Source of the DNA: an uncultured Butyricicoccus sp.
GTDB taxonomy: Bacteria > Bacillota > Clostridia > Oscillospirales > Butyricicoccaceae
Assembly (NCBI GenBank): GCA_944384745.1
Contig: CALWUO010000006.1
Span: 24,527-88,526, forward strand
Direction: 5' to 3'
DNA: 64,000 bases
Of the stretch, positions 8,638 to 16,643 are shown one piece after another; within the stretch, counting starts at the first letter, position 1; the number at the start of each line of letters is the position of its first letter. The position numbers and the translations under genes were made by a program. The notes below the pieces were generated by a model. That model was not told where the DNA came from. It did no database searches and saw nothing but the letters and a program-made list of their open reading frames with translations.

Positions 8638-9387
8638 ATGATTAAACTTGTAGCAGATTTACACACTCATACTAATGTTTCTCATCACGCTTATAGCTCT
8701 CTTGAAGAAATGGTTCAAGGTGCAAAACGTGCAGGACTTAATGCTATTGCAATAACAAATCACGGTCCAAGCATGGTAGATGGTGCTCATCAATGGCATT
8801 TTTCAAACTTAAATATAGTACCTCGCAAAATTGATGGTGTTTGTGTAATCCGTGGCATTGAAATGAATATTATGCCCCCAAATGGCAGCACTGACCCTAT
8901 GGAAGAAAGACATTTTAAACATTTGGATTATGTTATTGCGTCTTTTCATGAACCTTGTTTTCCTCCTGTAAATTCTGAAGTTCATACAAAAGCTTTAGAA
9001 AACATTTTAAGAACTCCATATGTTACAACTTTAGGTCATCTAGGCAACCAAAACTATGTATTTGACCAAGAAAGGATTATTTCTCAATGCAATGAATTTG
9101 GAAAAATTGTTGAAATAAATAATAATTCCCTTGCAATAAGAAAAGGCAGTAAAGAAAACTGCAAAAACATTGCTAAACTTTGCATGAAATATAATGTACC
9201 TATTGTTGTTACAAGTGACTCCCATATATCTTTTATGGTTGGTAAAACTGACTCTGCAATAGCTATGCTTGAAGAAATTGATTTCCCAGAAGAGCTAATA
9301 ATAAATGCAAATTTTGACCGCTTAAATAATTATTTTAAGAAGATACGCAATATAAATTTATATGAGTTTGAAGAAGGACAAGTATAA
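8638..9387 (+). CDS. PHP-domain phosphatase, YcdX-like
   Basis: The start at 8638 gives 249 residues beginning MIKLVADLHTHTNVS; an in-frame ATG at 8584 would add an unrelated hydrophobic leader lacking in the family. PHP metal-binding motifs are present: H9 and H11 in DLHTHT, ITNHGP, the conserved RGIEMNI, SFHEP, TLGHLGN and VTSDSH near the C-terminus. Proteins of the YcdX group are trinuclear-zinc phosphatases of unclear substrate. AAGG lies about 14 bases upstream, a long spacing. It is likely cotranscribed with hprK. Confidence 0.85.
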   Translation: MIKLVADLHTHTNVSHHAYSSLEEMVQGAKRAGLNAIAITNHGPSMVDGAHQWHFSNLNIVPRKIDGVCVIRGIEMNIMPPNGSTDPMEERHFKHLDYVIASFHEPCFPPVNSEVHTKALENILRTPYVTTLGHLGNQNYVFDQERIISQCNEFGKIVEINNNSLAIRKGSKENCKNIAKLCMKYNVPIVVTSDSHISFMVGKTDSAIAMLEEIDFPEELIINANFDRLNNYFKKIRNINLYEFEEGQV

Positions 9388-9468
9388 TCTTTTGTGATAT
9401 AAATACAAATTCCATAGTAAAAACCGACTTAAATTGAATTTATTTTACATTTTTGTTACATATAATAT

Positions 9469-9496
9469 TTGTAACTTGAGAATTTTGTACTATAAT
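9469..9496 (+). promoter_or_regulatory. Sigma-A promoter of the amidase gene
   Basis: -35 TTGTAA (9469-9474), 16-bp spacer, -10 TATAAT (9491-9496), giving a 5' leader of about 70 bases. Confidence 0.75.
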
Positions 9497-9525
9497 GTTA
9501 TATTATATCTGTTAGGTTTTTTTAC

Positions 9526-9539
9526 GGCTGCTTGCAGCC
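9526..9539 (+). promoter_or_regulatory. GC-rich hairpin in the amidase 5' leader
   Basis: A perfect 6-bp stem GGCTGC/GCAGCC with a 2-base loop sits between the promoter and the ribosome binding site. It is unusually GC-rich for this region; a role in mRNA stability or attenuation is possible. The tract after it is only moderately T-rich. Confidence 0.4.
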
Positions 9540-9571
9540 ATATTACTTTTAAAAAATAGAAAGGATTTACT

Positions 9572-10921
9572 ATGCGAAAAAGATTTATAGCATTTACGCT
9601 GCTATTTTCTTCCATGCTCTCTGGCATAAGTTATGCAGCAAATGAACCAACAGAAATTCAAACTGATATCCCTGCTGTTTATTCTGCAACTACTCAAGGC
9701 AAAAAAGCATATGTCAGCAAAATGGAAATTTATTTGGACGGTGAACAAGTTAAACCTACTGCATATCTTATCAGTGTTGATTCTTATAGTGCATATACAT
9801 ATTTTAAACTTAGAGATTTGGCATATCTTATGAATGGCAAGGATTGTCAATTCAGTGTTGAATATAACGAGAAAACAAAACAAATTATCGCAAAAAGCGG
9901 TGAAAAATACGTTCCAAACGGTTCTGAAATGAAAGCTTCAAGCAGTGGTGACCAAACTGCTTATGAAACAGATAGTCCAATCTGGCTAGATGGCAAAAAA
10001 GTGGATATGGAAGCTTATAATATAAATGGTAACACATATTATAAACTACGTGATATGGGCGAGGTTTTTGGTTTTGAGGTTTCCTATAAGGATTCTAGCA
10101 GACAAGCTATAATTCGTACACCAAGTTATAAAGGTCCTGACACTCCTGAGGAAAGCCAGCCTGAAGAGAGCAAGCCTGAAGAAACAAACCCAGAACAAAG
10201 CCAACCAGAACAAACCACACCAAATGACACTACTACACCAACTCCACAGCCAACTCCTGAACCTGTAACACCTAATAAAGTTGATGGTGTAATAACCGTT
10301 CTTATTGATGTTGGTCATGGTGGTTCTGACCCTGGTGCTGGTGGTACTGCTCCTTATGATTTCTTCACATACCAAAATCGTAAAGTTAGTGCTGGTGGCG
10401 GTATATATGAAACCGATTTTAATTTACCTGTTGCTCTCTGTCTGCGTGATTTACTTGAAGCAAGCGGTGCAAAGGTTATTATGAGTGCTGAAACAGATAA
10501 AACTGTAACTTTTTCTGACCGTAAAAAGATAATAGAAAGCAATGCAGATACTGCTGATATGTTAATCAGCATACATCATAATGCATTTAATGGAAACGCC
10601 TCTGGTTTTGATATTCTTGCACAGATTAAATATAAAAATGGTGGCGATGGATTAGAACTTGCTCAATCTTTTGAAAAGCAATATCTTGAAGACGGCAGAA
10701 AACGACATGCCCCAACCACATTTAAAGAGGGTAGTAATGGCGATTATTACGCAATTCTACGCTATGCCGCAAATGTTGATTTACTTGCTATAATCAGCGA
10801 ATATGCATATATCGACAATGTAAACGATGTAGAATGTATACTAAGTAATGAAGGTGTTGAAAGAGAAGCTAAAGCAATGCATGATGCAATTTTGGATTTC
10901 TATTCAACACATGAATATTAA
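9572..10921 (+). CDS. Secreted N-acetylmuramoyl-L-alanine amidase (Amidase_3) with N-terminal stalk domain
   Basis: 449 residues. A signal peptide (cleavage likely after SYA, about residue 22) is followed by a copper-amine-oxidase-N-like stalk with two YLISVDSY/YKLRDMG-type motifs (about 45-190), then a Pro/Glu/Thr-rich linker of ESQPEESKPEE-like repeats (about 192-235). The C-terminal zinc amidase domain (about 242-449) shows the zinc-ligand motifs DVGHGGSDPG, GIYETDFNL and ISIHHNAF and the catalytic Glu in ISEYAYI. It should cleave the lactyl-peptide bond of peptidoglycan outside the cell. The start has GAAAGGA upstream. It is followed 17 bases later by a small redox-type gene. Confidence 0.92.
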   Translation: MRKRFIAFTLLFSSMLSGISYAANEPTEIQTDIPAVYSATTQGKKAYVSKMEIYLDGEQVKPTAYLISVDSYSAYTYFKLRDLAYLMNGKDCQFSVEYNEKTKQIIAKSGEKYVPNGSEMKASSSGDQTAYETDSPIWLDGKKVDMEAYNINGNTYYKLRDMGEVFGFEVSYKDSSRQAIIRTPSYKGPDTPEESQPEESKPEETNPEQSQPEQTTPNDTTTPTPQPTPEPVTPNKVDGVITVLIDVGHGGSDPGAGGTAPYDFFTYQNRKVSAGGGIYETDFNLPVALCLRDLLEASGAKVIMSAETDKTVTFSDRKKIIESNADTADMLISIHHNAFNGNASGFDILAQIKYKNGGDGLELAQSFEKQYLEDGRKRHAPTTFKEGSNGDYYAILRYAANVDLLAIISEYAYIDNVNDVECILSNEGVEREAKAMHDAILDFYSTHEY

Positions 10922-10938
10922 TAAAAAGGACTGATTTT

Positions 10939-11337
10939 ATGACAAAAGTAGAAAAAGCAGTTAGCCTACATGATAAGGGTTATAACTGTGCACAAGCTGT
11001 TGTATGTGCATTTGCAGACGATTTAGGACTAGATGAACAAACCGCTTATAAAATAAGCGAAGCATTTGGTCTTGGTGTTGGTCAAATGCAAATTTGCGGA
11101 GCTGTATCTGGTGCTTGTATGCTTGCAGGTATGAAAAACAGCGGTGGACTTGAAAACGTGGGTAAAACCAAAGGTGAAACTTATAAAATCAATCGTGCCA
11201 TTGCTGATGAGTTTAAGCAGATGAACAGTAGCGTTATCTGTAAAGAACTTAAAGGCGTTGAAACTGGAACTGTTCTTCGTTCCTGTACAGGCTGTATTGA
11301 AGATGCAGTAAAAATTGTAGAAAAATATTTAAAGTGA
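10939..11337 (+). CDS. C_GCAxxG_C_C family (putative redox-active) protein
   Basis: 132 residues with the cysteine pattern that names the family: YNCAQAVVCAF near the start, then CGAVSGACMLAG in the middle, and CKEL and SCTGCIEDA towards the end. The family (TIGR01909) is thought to bind a metal or cluster and often sits beside oxidoreductases or transporters; the biochemical role is not established. No signal peptide, so it is cytoplasmic. It follows the amidase by 17 bases with AAAAGGA before the ATG, so the two are probably cotranscribed. A strong terminator follows. Confidence 0.88.
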   Translation: MTKVEKAVSLHDKGYNCAQAVVCAFADDLGLDEQTAYKISEAFGLGVGQMQICGAVSGACMLAGMKNSGGLENVGKTKGETYKINRAIADEFKQMNSSVICKELKGVETGTVLRSCTGCIEDAVKIVEKYLK

Positions 11338-11346
11338 TAAATTAAA

Positions 11347-11377
11347 CGGGTTGATATAAAATCAACCCGCTTTTTTT
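11347..11377 (+). terminator. Intrinsic terminator after the C_GCAxxG_C_C gene
   Basis: A perfect 9-bp GC-rich stem (11347-11355 with 11361-11369), 5-base loop, then C and seven T. Its T-run touches the stop codon of the convergent DXS-like gene. Confidence 0.92.
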
Positions 11378-13130
11378 ATAATATTTGCTTGATATCTTCG
11401 GTTATCTGTGCTGATGTCAAATGATTTTCTTCTAAAACAGCATTTATATCATATCTATCATAGAGCTGTTTTTTAATACCGTAATTTAACACTTTAATGC
11501 TATCTTTACCATAATAGCTTGCTATTTTCTCACCGAAACCGCCCTCTATGCTGCCATCTTCAAGAGTTATAACAATATCATGCTCAGATTTTAAACTATC
11601 TAATAAATCATTGTCTAAACCTGTGAGATAGATTGGATTTATAAGTGTTGGTTTAACACCTAGTTTATTTTCAATCTCACAAGCAGATTTTTTGCCAAGC
11701 TCAAAAAAGCTACCAACCGCTATAATAGCGATTTTACTTCCCTTTTGTACAACATCATATTTATTGAGTTCGGAATAATCGGTTCTAACTGGTCTATCTG
11801 ACGAAATAACACCGTTTTCTGGAACACGAATAGCCACAGGATATTTATTTTGCTCAATACTCCAATCAAGCATTGCAAAGTATTCTTCTTTTGATGTAGG
11901 AGCGAGATATACAAGCTCTGGAATATTAGCAATCATAGGTATATCGTTAAAACCTACATGAGTTACATCGGTCATACCATAAATAGATGCACAAAATACA
12001 ACCATTGTTGCAGAATTTTTATTTATACATAAATCCTGTGCTATTTGGTCATATGTTCTTTGCATAAAGGTGCTATACACACCAAAAACAGGCTTTGCTC
12101 CACCCTTTGCTATACCAGACGCCATAGCAACTGCGGTTTCTTCTGCAATGCCTACATCAACAAATTGTTTGCCTGCAAGTTTTCTCTTTTCAGGGATAAA
12201 TCCCATAACTGCTGGTGTGCCTGCGGTTATAGCCACAATTTTTTCATCTTTTTTCATTTTCTCCAGCAGATAATCAGCTGTTAAAGTTCCATAGTCCTCA
12301 CCATCAAAATTAACGGTCACTTTGCCTGTTTTAACGTCAAAAGGCATTGTCCAGTGGAAAGCTTCTCTGTCATCTTGTGCAGGTTTATAACCCATACCCT
12401 TTTGTGTACAAATATGCACAACAACAGGTTTTGTACTATTCTTAACAAGTTTAAATGCATTTATCAGTTCATCTATATCATTTCCATCTTTAACAAAAAC
12501 ATAGTCAAGACCAACTGCTTTAAACAAATTACATTCAGCTTTTCCATCTGTATCACGCAATAATTTTAAATTGCCATATAAACCGCCATGATTTTCAGCA
12601 ATAGACATATCATTATCATTTACTACAATTATAAAGTTGCTATCAAGTTCTACTGCTATATTTAAGCCCTCTAAAGCCTCACCGCCACTTAAAGAACCAT
12701 CACCTATAATTGCTATAACATTACCTTGTTCTTTTTTAAGCTCTCTAGCCTTTACAAGACCACTTGCAAGACTTATAGATGTTGATGTATGTCCCACTGT
12801 AAAGAAATCGTGTTCGCTCTCCTGTGGACAGCTATAACCTGTTATATCATCATATCTATTTTTATCTAAAAAACCATAAGCTCTACCTGTAAGCATTTTA
12901 TGGCAGTAAGTCTGATGTGATACATCATAAACCATTTTATCCTTTGGAGAGTCAAACACATAATGAAGTGCTATTGTAGCCTCAACCATTCCAAGGTTAG
13001 GGCCAAAGTGACCGCCATGTGTACTCACTTTTTCAATTAAAAGCTGACGCATTTCACTAGCCAATTCTTTGAGTTGTTCAGTTGAAAATGATTTAATATC
13101 TTGTGGTTTTTTAATGTTTTCTAAATACAT
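11376..13130 (-). CDS. 1-deoxy-D-xylulose-5-phosphate synthase-like enzyme (short form)
   Basis: The start is set at 13130 (MYLENIKKPQ) because GGAGG lies 6 bases upstream; the longer frame would overlap merR. 584 residues, against about 620 for canonical DXS: the segment after GGLYGNLKLL is shortened. Thiamine-diphosphate motif GDGSLSGGEALEGLN (143-157) and catalytic positions are retained: H41 (GGHFG), H114 (VGHTSTSIS), H259 (FHW), E330 (VGIAEE) and H391 (THVG). However the usual AEQHAV reads AEETAV and the DGxTHHG region reads TDVTHVG. It would condense pyruvate with glyceraldehyde-3-phosphate if it is a true DXS; another transketolase-type acyloin reaction is possible. It lies 13 bases downstream of merR. 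Confidence 0.8.
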   Translation of the reverse strand: MYLENIKKPQDIKSFSTEQLKELASEMRQLLIEKVSTHGGHFGPNLGMVEATIALHYVFDSPKDKMVYDVSHQTYCHKMLTGRAYGFLDKNRYDDITGYSCPQESEHDFFTVGHTSTSISLASGLVKARELKKEQGNVIAIIGDGSLSGGEALEGLNIAVELDSNFIIVVNDNDMSIAENHGGLYGNLKLLRDTDGKAECNLFKAVGLDYVFVKDGNDIDELINAFKLVKNSTKPVVVHICTQKGMGYKPAQDDREAFHWTMPFDVKTGKVTVNFDGEDYGTLTADYLLEKMKKDEKIVAITAGTPAVMGFIPEKRKLAGKQFVDVGIAEETAVAMASGIAKGGAKPVFGVYSTFMQRTYDQIAQDLCINKNSATMVVFCASIYGMTDVTHVGFNDIPMIANIPELVYLAPTSKEEYFAMLDWSIEQNKYPVAIRVPENGVISSDRPVRTDYSELNKYDVVQKGSKIAIIAVGSFFELGKKSACEIENKLGVKPTLINPIYLTGLDNDLLDSLKSEHDIVITLEDGSIEGGFGEKIASYYGKDSIKVLNYGIKKQLYDRYDINAVLEENHLTSAQITEDIKQIL

Positions 13131-13143
13131 TGTTTTCCTCCGT

Positions 13144-13518
13144 TTAATCCCATGAAAGTTTGCCTGTTTTAACTGCGATTTCATAACGACTTATTTTATA
13201 ATTAAGCTTTTCAAGCGTTTGGTTTATTTGTTCACGCTGTTTTAAAAGCTTATCATATTGATTTTTTAATAAATCCAATCTTTGTTTAAAAGTTTCATCA
13301 CCCTGCTTATATAATTTTAGATATTGTACCAAAACATCAACAGGTAAACCTGCACTACGCATACAAATAGCGGTTTGAACCCAGTCAAGGTCTTGTTCAG
13401 TATAATCACGAATACCGCTTTTATTTCTGTTTACAGTTGGTATCATACCCACTTTTTCATAATATCTAAGCGTATCCTGTGATATATTATAAATTTCACT
13501 TACTTGTTTTATTGTCAA
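13144..13518 (-). CDS. MerR family transcriptional regulator, AdhR-like
   Basis: 124 residues: a winged helix-turn-helix (IKQVSEIYNISQDTLRYYEKVGMIP) and then a long coiled-coil dimerization helix (about 75-115) without a ligand domain. The segment CMRSAGLPVDVLVQYLKLY places a cysteine at residue 52, the position used by B. subtilis AdhR for sensing aldehydes by thiol alkylation (known for AdhR; inferred here). It is first in a two-gene unit with the DXS-like gene. Upstream is a MerR-type promoter with a dyad in a 19-bp spacer, so autoregulation and control of the enzyme are likely. Confidence 0.9.
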   Translation of the reverse strand: MTIKQVSEIYNISQDTLRYYEKVGMIPTVNRNKSGIRDYTEQDLDWVQTAICMRSAGLPVDVLVQYLKLYKQGDETFKQRLDLLKNQYDKLLKQREQINQTLEKLNYKISRYEIAVKTGKLSWD

Positions 13519-13539
13519 ACAATCACCTTCCTATATTTT

Positions 13540-13570
13540 ATTTTAATAGTTGGAGTGTACTCTAAGTCAA
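13540..13570 (-). promoter_or_regulatory. MerR-type promoter/operator of merR-dxs-like operon
   Basis: Minus strand: -35 TTGACT (13565-13570), a 19-bp spacer and -10 TAAAAT (13540-13545). The spacer contains a dyad reading, on the + strand, TTGGAGTGTACTCTAA (13550-13565), an almost perfect inverted repeat. Over-long spacers with central dyads are the hallmark of promoters that MerR proteins activate by DNA distortion. Confidence 0.85.
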
Positions 13571-13577
13571 GGGTTTT

Positions 13578-13610
13578 TTCAAAAAAATGCACAGGCTAAC
13601 CTGTGCATTT
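13578..13610 (-). terminator. Intrinsic terminator of the SLH-protein gene
   Basis: A perfect 11-bp stem (13585-13595 with 13600-13610) with a 4-base loop; on the minus strand it is followed by seven T residues. Confidence 0.9.
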
Positions 13611-13617
13611 AGATAAA

Positions 13618-14976
13618 TTATTCAGTTAAAGAGCTGATATCAACATATGTGTCAAGGTCGGTTGGAGCTGTTATAACAACAGAAGAACCAGTTTGAAGAA
13701 TATTATAGTCTAAATTCATATCTAATACCATGTTTTGACCTTCAACGTCCATAGTATAAACCATATCAGCGGTCATATTTTTAATCTGTCCATTTTCAGG
13801 AGTGATTGTCATATTAACCTTATCTACTGACATATTGATATCATCAGCAGTCATGCCAACTTGAGCAAGTAAATCATTAACAGTTGTGTTTAAATAATTT
13901 GCAGAATATGAAACACTATAAGTTCCATTTGAATCTTTACTCAGTGTATCAATAGATGAAATAGGCTCTTTTTTGCTTAGTGTTTGCATATCAAGGCTTG
14001 CAAGCATATCATCAAAGCTCATAGGCATTTTAATCTTCTGACCAGCAGAGTTTATATAATAAATACCATCTGCATAATATGCATTTATTTGTGTTTCAAT
14101 AGTTGTATCAGCGTCTTCACCTGTTAACGCACTATCTACTACTATCTCTGTATCACCTGTAACCAAAAATTTAGATTTATCAAATTGTTCTAAATTCATA
14201 TTTGTTTTAACATTGGAATCCATATTCATTTTGATAACAGATGCATTGTTCATTTTAACACTCATACCAACTTTAACATCTGCGTCCTTATCAGTCATGC
14301 TTGCATTTTTTTCTACAAGTTGAGCATACTCATTATATAAATCAAATTTATCTTGGAATGGTTTAGCTTTTGTTGAGTCAATAGCACCATCTTCAACAAG
14401 CTTATCAAGCAGATTATCATATTTTGCGTCCTTAGGCTGAGTTGCAAGAGCTGTATAACTCATAGCAACAACATTGTCACGTAAGAAACTATCTTTGTTA
14501 TAGTTTGCCATATCAACAATGCCCTTTTGTTGTGCAAATTCAATGGCGTTATTGTATGTAAAATCTGGATTTGTATCAGTATCAGAATAACCTAATGTAC
14601 GTAGTAAGAATGTTGAATACATTTGAGCTGTACAGTTAGAACTTGTGCTATAAGTGGTATCACTTGTACCATTTGTAAGTTTATTTCTATATAGCCAACC
14701 AACATAAGGTTTAGCCCAATCTGGAACATCAGTAAATGGAGTTTTATAATTTTTCTCTAAAGCTTCGGTTTCCTTTCCTAAAAGACGCACAAGCATTGTA
14801 GCGGCTTCGCCTCTTGTAGGTGCACGGTCAAGTTCATAACCTGCCTCTGTGCCGTTGAAAAGCCCCATTTGATTTAATGCATCTGCACAGTTTGTAAAAT
14901 CAGCAGCAGAAGCATTTACAGCAACAGCGGCTGAAAGAGCAGCACCTACGATAAAACTTTTATAAAACTTTTTCAT
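13618..14976 (-). CDS. Secreted SLH-domain protein with LppX/LolA-like C-terminal domain
   Basis: 452 residues. A clear signal peptide ends at NASA-A (about residue 24). Residues about 26-190 contain S-layer-homology-like motifs (PTRGEAATMLVRLLG, FTDVPDWAKPYVGWLYRNKL, AIEFAQQKGIVD), which anchor proteins to cell-wall polymers. Residues about 205-452 are a beta-rich region with repeated amphipathic strands (MKMNNAS-, VKTNMNLEQF-, YYADGIYYIN-like) resembling DUF6612/LppX-type lipid-binding folds. It is therefore probably a wall-attached extracytoplasmic protein; the ligand is unknown. AGGGG precedes the ATG; it has its own promoter and terminator. Confidence 0.8.
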   Translation of the reverse strand: MKKFYKSFIVGAALSAAVAVNASAADFTNCADALNQMGLFNGTEAGYELDRAPTRGEAATMLVRLLGKETEALEKNYKTPFTDVPDWAKPYVGWLYRNKLTNGTSDTTYSTSSNCTAQMYSTFLLRTLGYSDTDTNPDFTYNNAIEFAQQKGIVDMANYNKDSFLRDNVVAMSYTALATQPKDAKYDNLLDKLVEDGAIDSTKAKPFQDKFDLYNEYAQLVEKNASMTDKDADVKVGMSVKMNNASVIKMNMDSNVKTNMNLEQFDKSKFLVTGDTEIVVDSALTGEDADTTIETQINAYYADGIYYINSAGQKIKMPMSFDDMLASLDMQTLSKKEPISSIDTLSKDSNGTYSVSYSANYLNTTVNDLLAQVGMTADDINMSVDKVNMTITPENGQIKNMTADMVYTMDVEGQNMVLDMNLDYNILQTGSSVVITAPTDLDTYVDISSLTE

Positions 14977-15008
14977 GATAAATCAACCCCTATCATTAGA
15001 TTTATATA

Positions 15009-15037
15009 AGTATAACATATTTGTATCTATATAACAA
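15009..15037 (-). promoter_or_regulatory. Sigma-A promoter of the SLH-protein gene
   Basis: Minus strand: -35 TTGTTA (15032-15037), 17-bp spacer, -10 TATACT (15009-15014), about 33 bases before the start. Confidence 0.75.
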
Positions 15038-15126
15038 CATATGGACTGTTAAAATCATTGTTAAAGTTTTGTCAATATTCCATAATTTTTTGATTTTTCC
15101 ACAAATAAATTAGTATAAAATATACC

Positions 15127-15154
15127 TTGTAAGTATACAATAAAAGTGTATAAT
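15127..15154 (+). promoter_or_regulatory. Sigma-A promoter of ldh
   Basis: -35 TTGTAA (15127-15132), 16-bp spacer, -10 TATAAT (15149-15154), about 67 bases before the ldh ATG. Confidence 0.75.
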
Positions 15155-15220
15155 TAAAGCATAGGAATTAAGTATGAATTATTTGATATAAAAAAGATAT
15201 ATTTGAAAGGATTGATTATA

Positions 15221-16165
15221 ATGGCTAGTTTACGCAAATGTGGTGTTATTGGTGTTGGTTTTGTTGGTGCAACTTGTGCCTTTACCCTTGCAACAAGTGG
15301 TTTATTCTCTGAACTTGTGCTTATAGATGCAAATCATAAAAAAGCGGAGGGTGAAGCGGCTGATATAAGTCACGGCATTGCTTTTTCTCAGCCTTGTGTA
15401 GTTCGTGCAGGTCAGTACAGCGATTTAAAAGAATGCGGTCTTATTGTAATTGCGGCAGGTGCTAACCAAAAACCTGGTGAAACCAGAATTGAACTTTTAG
15501 GCAGAAACCGTGTTATTATGCAAAGCATTATAGAAAATATTATGCAAGTAAATAAAGATGCTATTTTACTTGTTGTTTCCAACCCTGTTGACCTACTCAC
15601 TTATATGGCTCAAAAAATCTCAGGACTTCCAGCAGGCAGAGTTATTGGCTCTGGTACTGTACTTGATACTGCTAGACTTAAACACCTTTTAGGTCAATAT
15701 CTTGAAATTGACAGCCGAAATGTTCATGCATTTATTGTTGGTGAACATGGTGATAGTGAACTTGCAGTTTGGTCATCTGCTAATATATCTGGTGTGGATT
15801 TAGATGATTATTGCAAAATTTCTGGTAAAGACTATTCAAAGGAAACCCTTGATAAAATTTATGTATCTGTAAGAGATGCGGCATATTCAATCATTGAGGG
15901 CAAGGGTGCAACCTATTATGGAATAGGTCTTGCAGTTAGACGAATTGCAGAAGCAATTGTACGTGATGAACATTCAGTGCTACCTGTTTCCAGTATGGTA
16001 GATGGTCACTATGGCGTTTCTGGTCTGTGTCTTGGACTTCCATGTGTGCTTGGTAAAAATGGCGTAGAAAATGTGCTTGATATTCCTTTAAGTGAAGCAG
16101 AGGCTGAACAATTACGTTCATCAGCAGAAAAAATGAGAAGTCTGTTAGATGAAATAGGCTTATAA
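15221..16165 (+). CDS. ldh: L-lactate dehydrogenase
   Basis: The ATG at 15221 is chosen (AAAGG 10 bases upstream) over an in-frame TTG at 15203 that lies across the ribosome binding site; this gives 314 residues, normal for L-LDH. The Rossmann motif GVIGVGFVGAT (8-18), the loop ANQKPGETR with Gln83 (lactate rather than malate specificity), NPVDLLTYM, and the catalytic His176 in VGEHGDSE are all visible. It reduces pyruvate to L-lactate with NADH, regenerating NAD in fermentation. It is monocistronic with its own promoter and terminator. Confidence 0.97.
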   Translation: MASLRKCGVIGVGFVGATCAFTLATSGLFSELVLIDANHKKAEGEAADISHGIAFSQPCVVRAGQYSDLKECGLIVIAAGANQKPGETRIELLGRNRVIMQSIIENIMQVNKDAILLVVSNPVDLLTYMAQKISGLPAGRVIGSGTVLDTARLKHLLGQYLEIDSRNVHAFIVGEHGDSELAVWSSANISGVDLDDYCKISGKDYSKETLDKIYVSVRDAAYSIIEGKGATYYGIGLAVRRIAEAIVRDEHSVLPVSSMVDGHYGVSGLCLGLPCVLGKNGVENVLDIPLSEAEAEQLRSSAEKMRSLLDEIGL

Positions 16166-16172
16166 AAAAACT

Positions 16173-16217
16173 AAAACTGGCATTATGATTTTAAAAATCT
16201 ATGCCAGTTTTTTTATT
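16173..16217. terminator. Bidirectional intrinsic terminator between ldh and the SCP2-like gene
   Basis: An 11-bp stem (16173-16183 with 16201-16211) followed by a T-run downstream of ldh and preceded by an A-run that serves the opposite strand. Confidence 0.88.
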
Positions 16218-16539
16218 ATTTTTGAAGAATGTCTTTAAATAGTAATAATTTGTCGATATCGCCTTCAACTTTCATTTTGCCTTCAGCAATTGCTTTATCA
16301 ATATCAAGCTTACCTGATACAATTTTTTGAAGATTGCTTATTGCCACTGAAATAGTAGCATCTCTGTCAATATACTCATAAGGCATAACAGAAAGCACAC
16401 CATCAAGTATTTCAATATAGAAAACTCCGCCAATCTTACCAGTTAGGTTTACTTGAATTGCCAGTTTACCCTTTACAGCGGATAAATCCTTTTTAGATAA
16501 ACGGTTATAAACCATATCTGTTAGTATCTGATTTTTCAT
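16216..16539 (-). CDS. SCP2 sterol-binding-domain-like protein
   Basis: The start at 16539 (MKNQILTDMV) is preceded by AAAGGGA with normal spacing; a longer frame to 16560 begins inside that site. 107 residues match a stand-alone SCP2 domain: GKLAIQVNLTGKIGGVFYIEI, a middle DATISVAISNLQKIVSGKL and the C-terminal IAEGKMKVEGDIDKLLLFKDIL. Such proteins bind lipids or acyl chains in a hydrophobic tunnel; the bacterial role is unknown. It is a stand-alone cytoplasmic protein, with 104 bases separating it from the upstream zinc-ribbon gene. Confidence 0.8.
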   Translation of the reverse strand: MKNQILTDMVYNRLSKKDLSAVKGKLAIQVNLTGKIGGVFYIEILDGVLSVMPYEYIDRDATISVAISNLQKIVSGKLDIDKAIAEGKMKVEGDIDKLLLFKDILQK

Positions 16540-16643
16540 ATTAGTTCCCTTTCTTTCCAAATATATGTATTGTATTCATTATGCAATAAATATATTAAAA
16601 AATCAAGAATAATATGAACTATCAACATAATTTTGGCGATTTA

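Noticed and set aside
10046..10375. Antisense open frame opposite the amidase linker
   Set aside because: It is a shadow of a low-complexity Pro/Glu/Thr region, with no ribosome binding site and a biased, repetitive translation.
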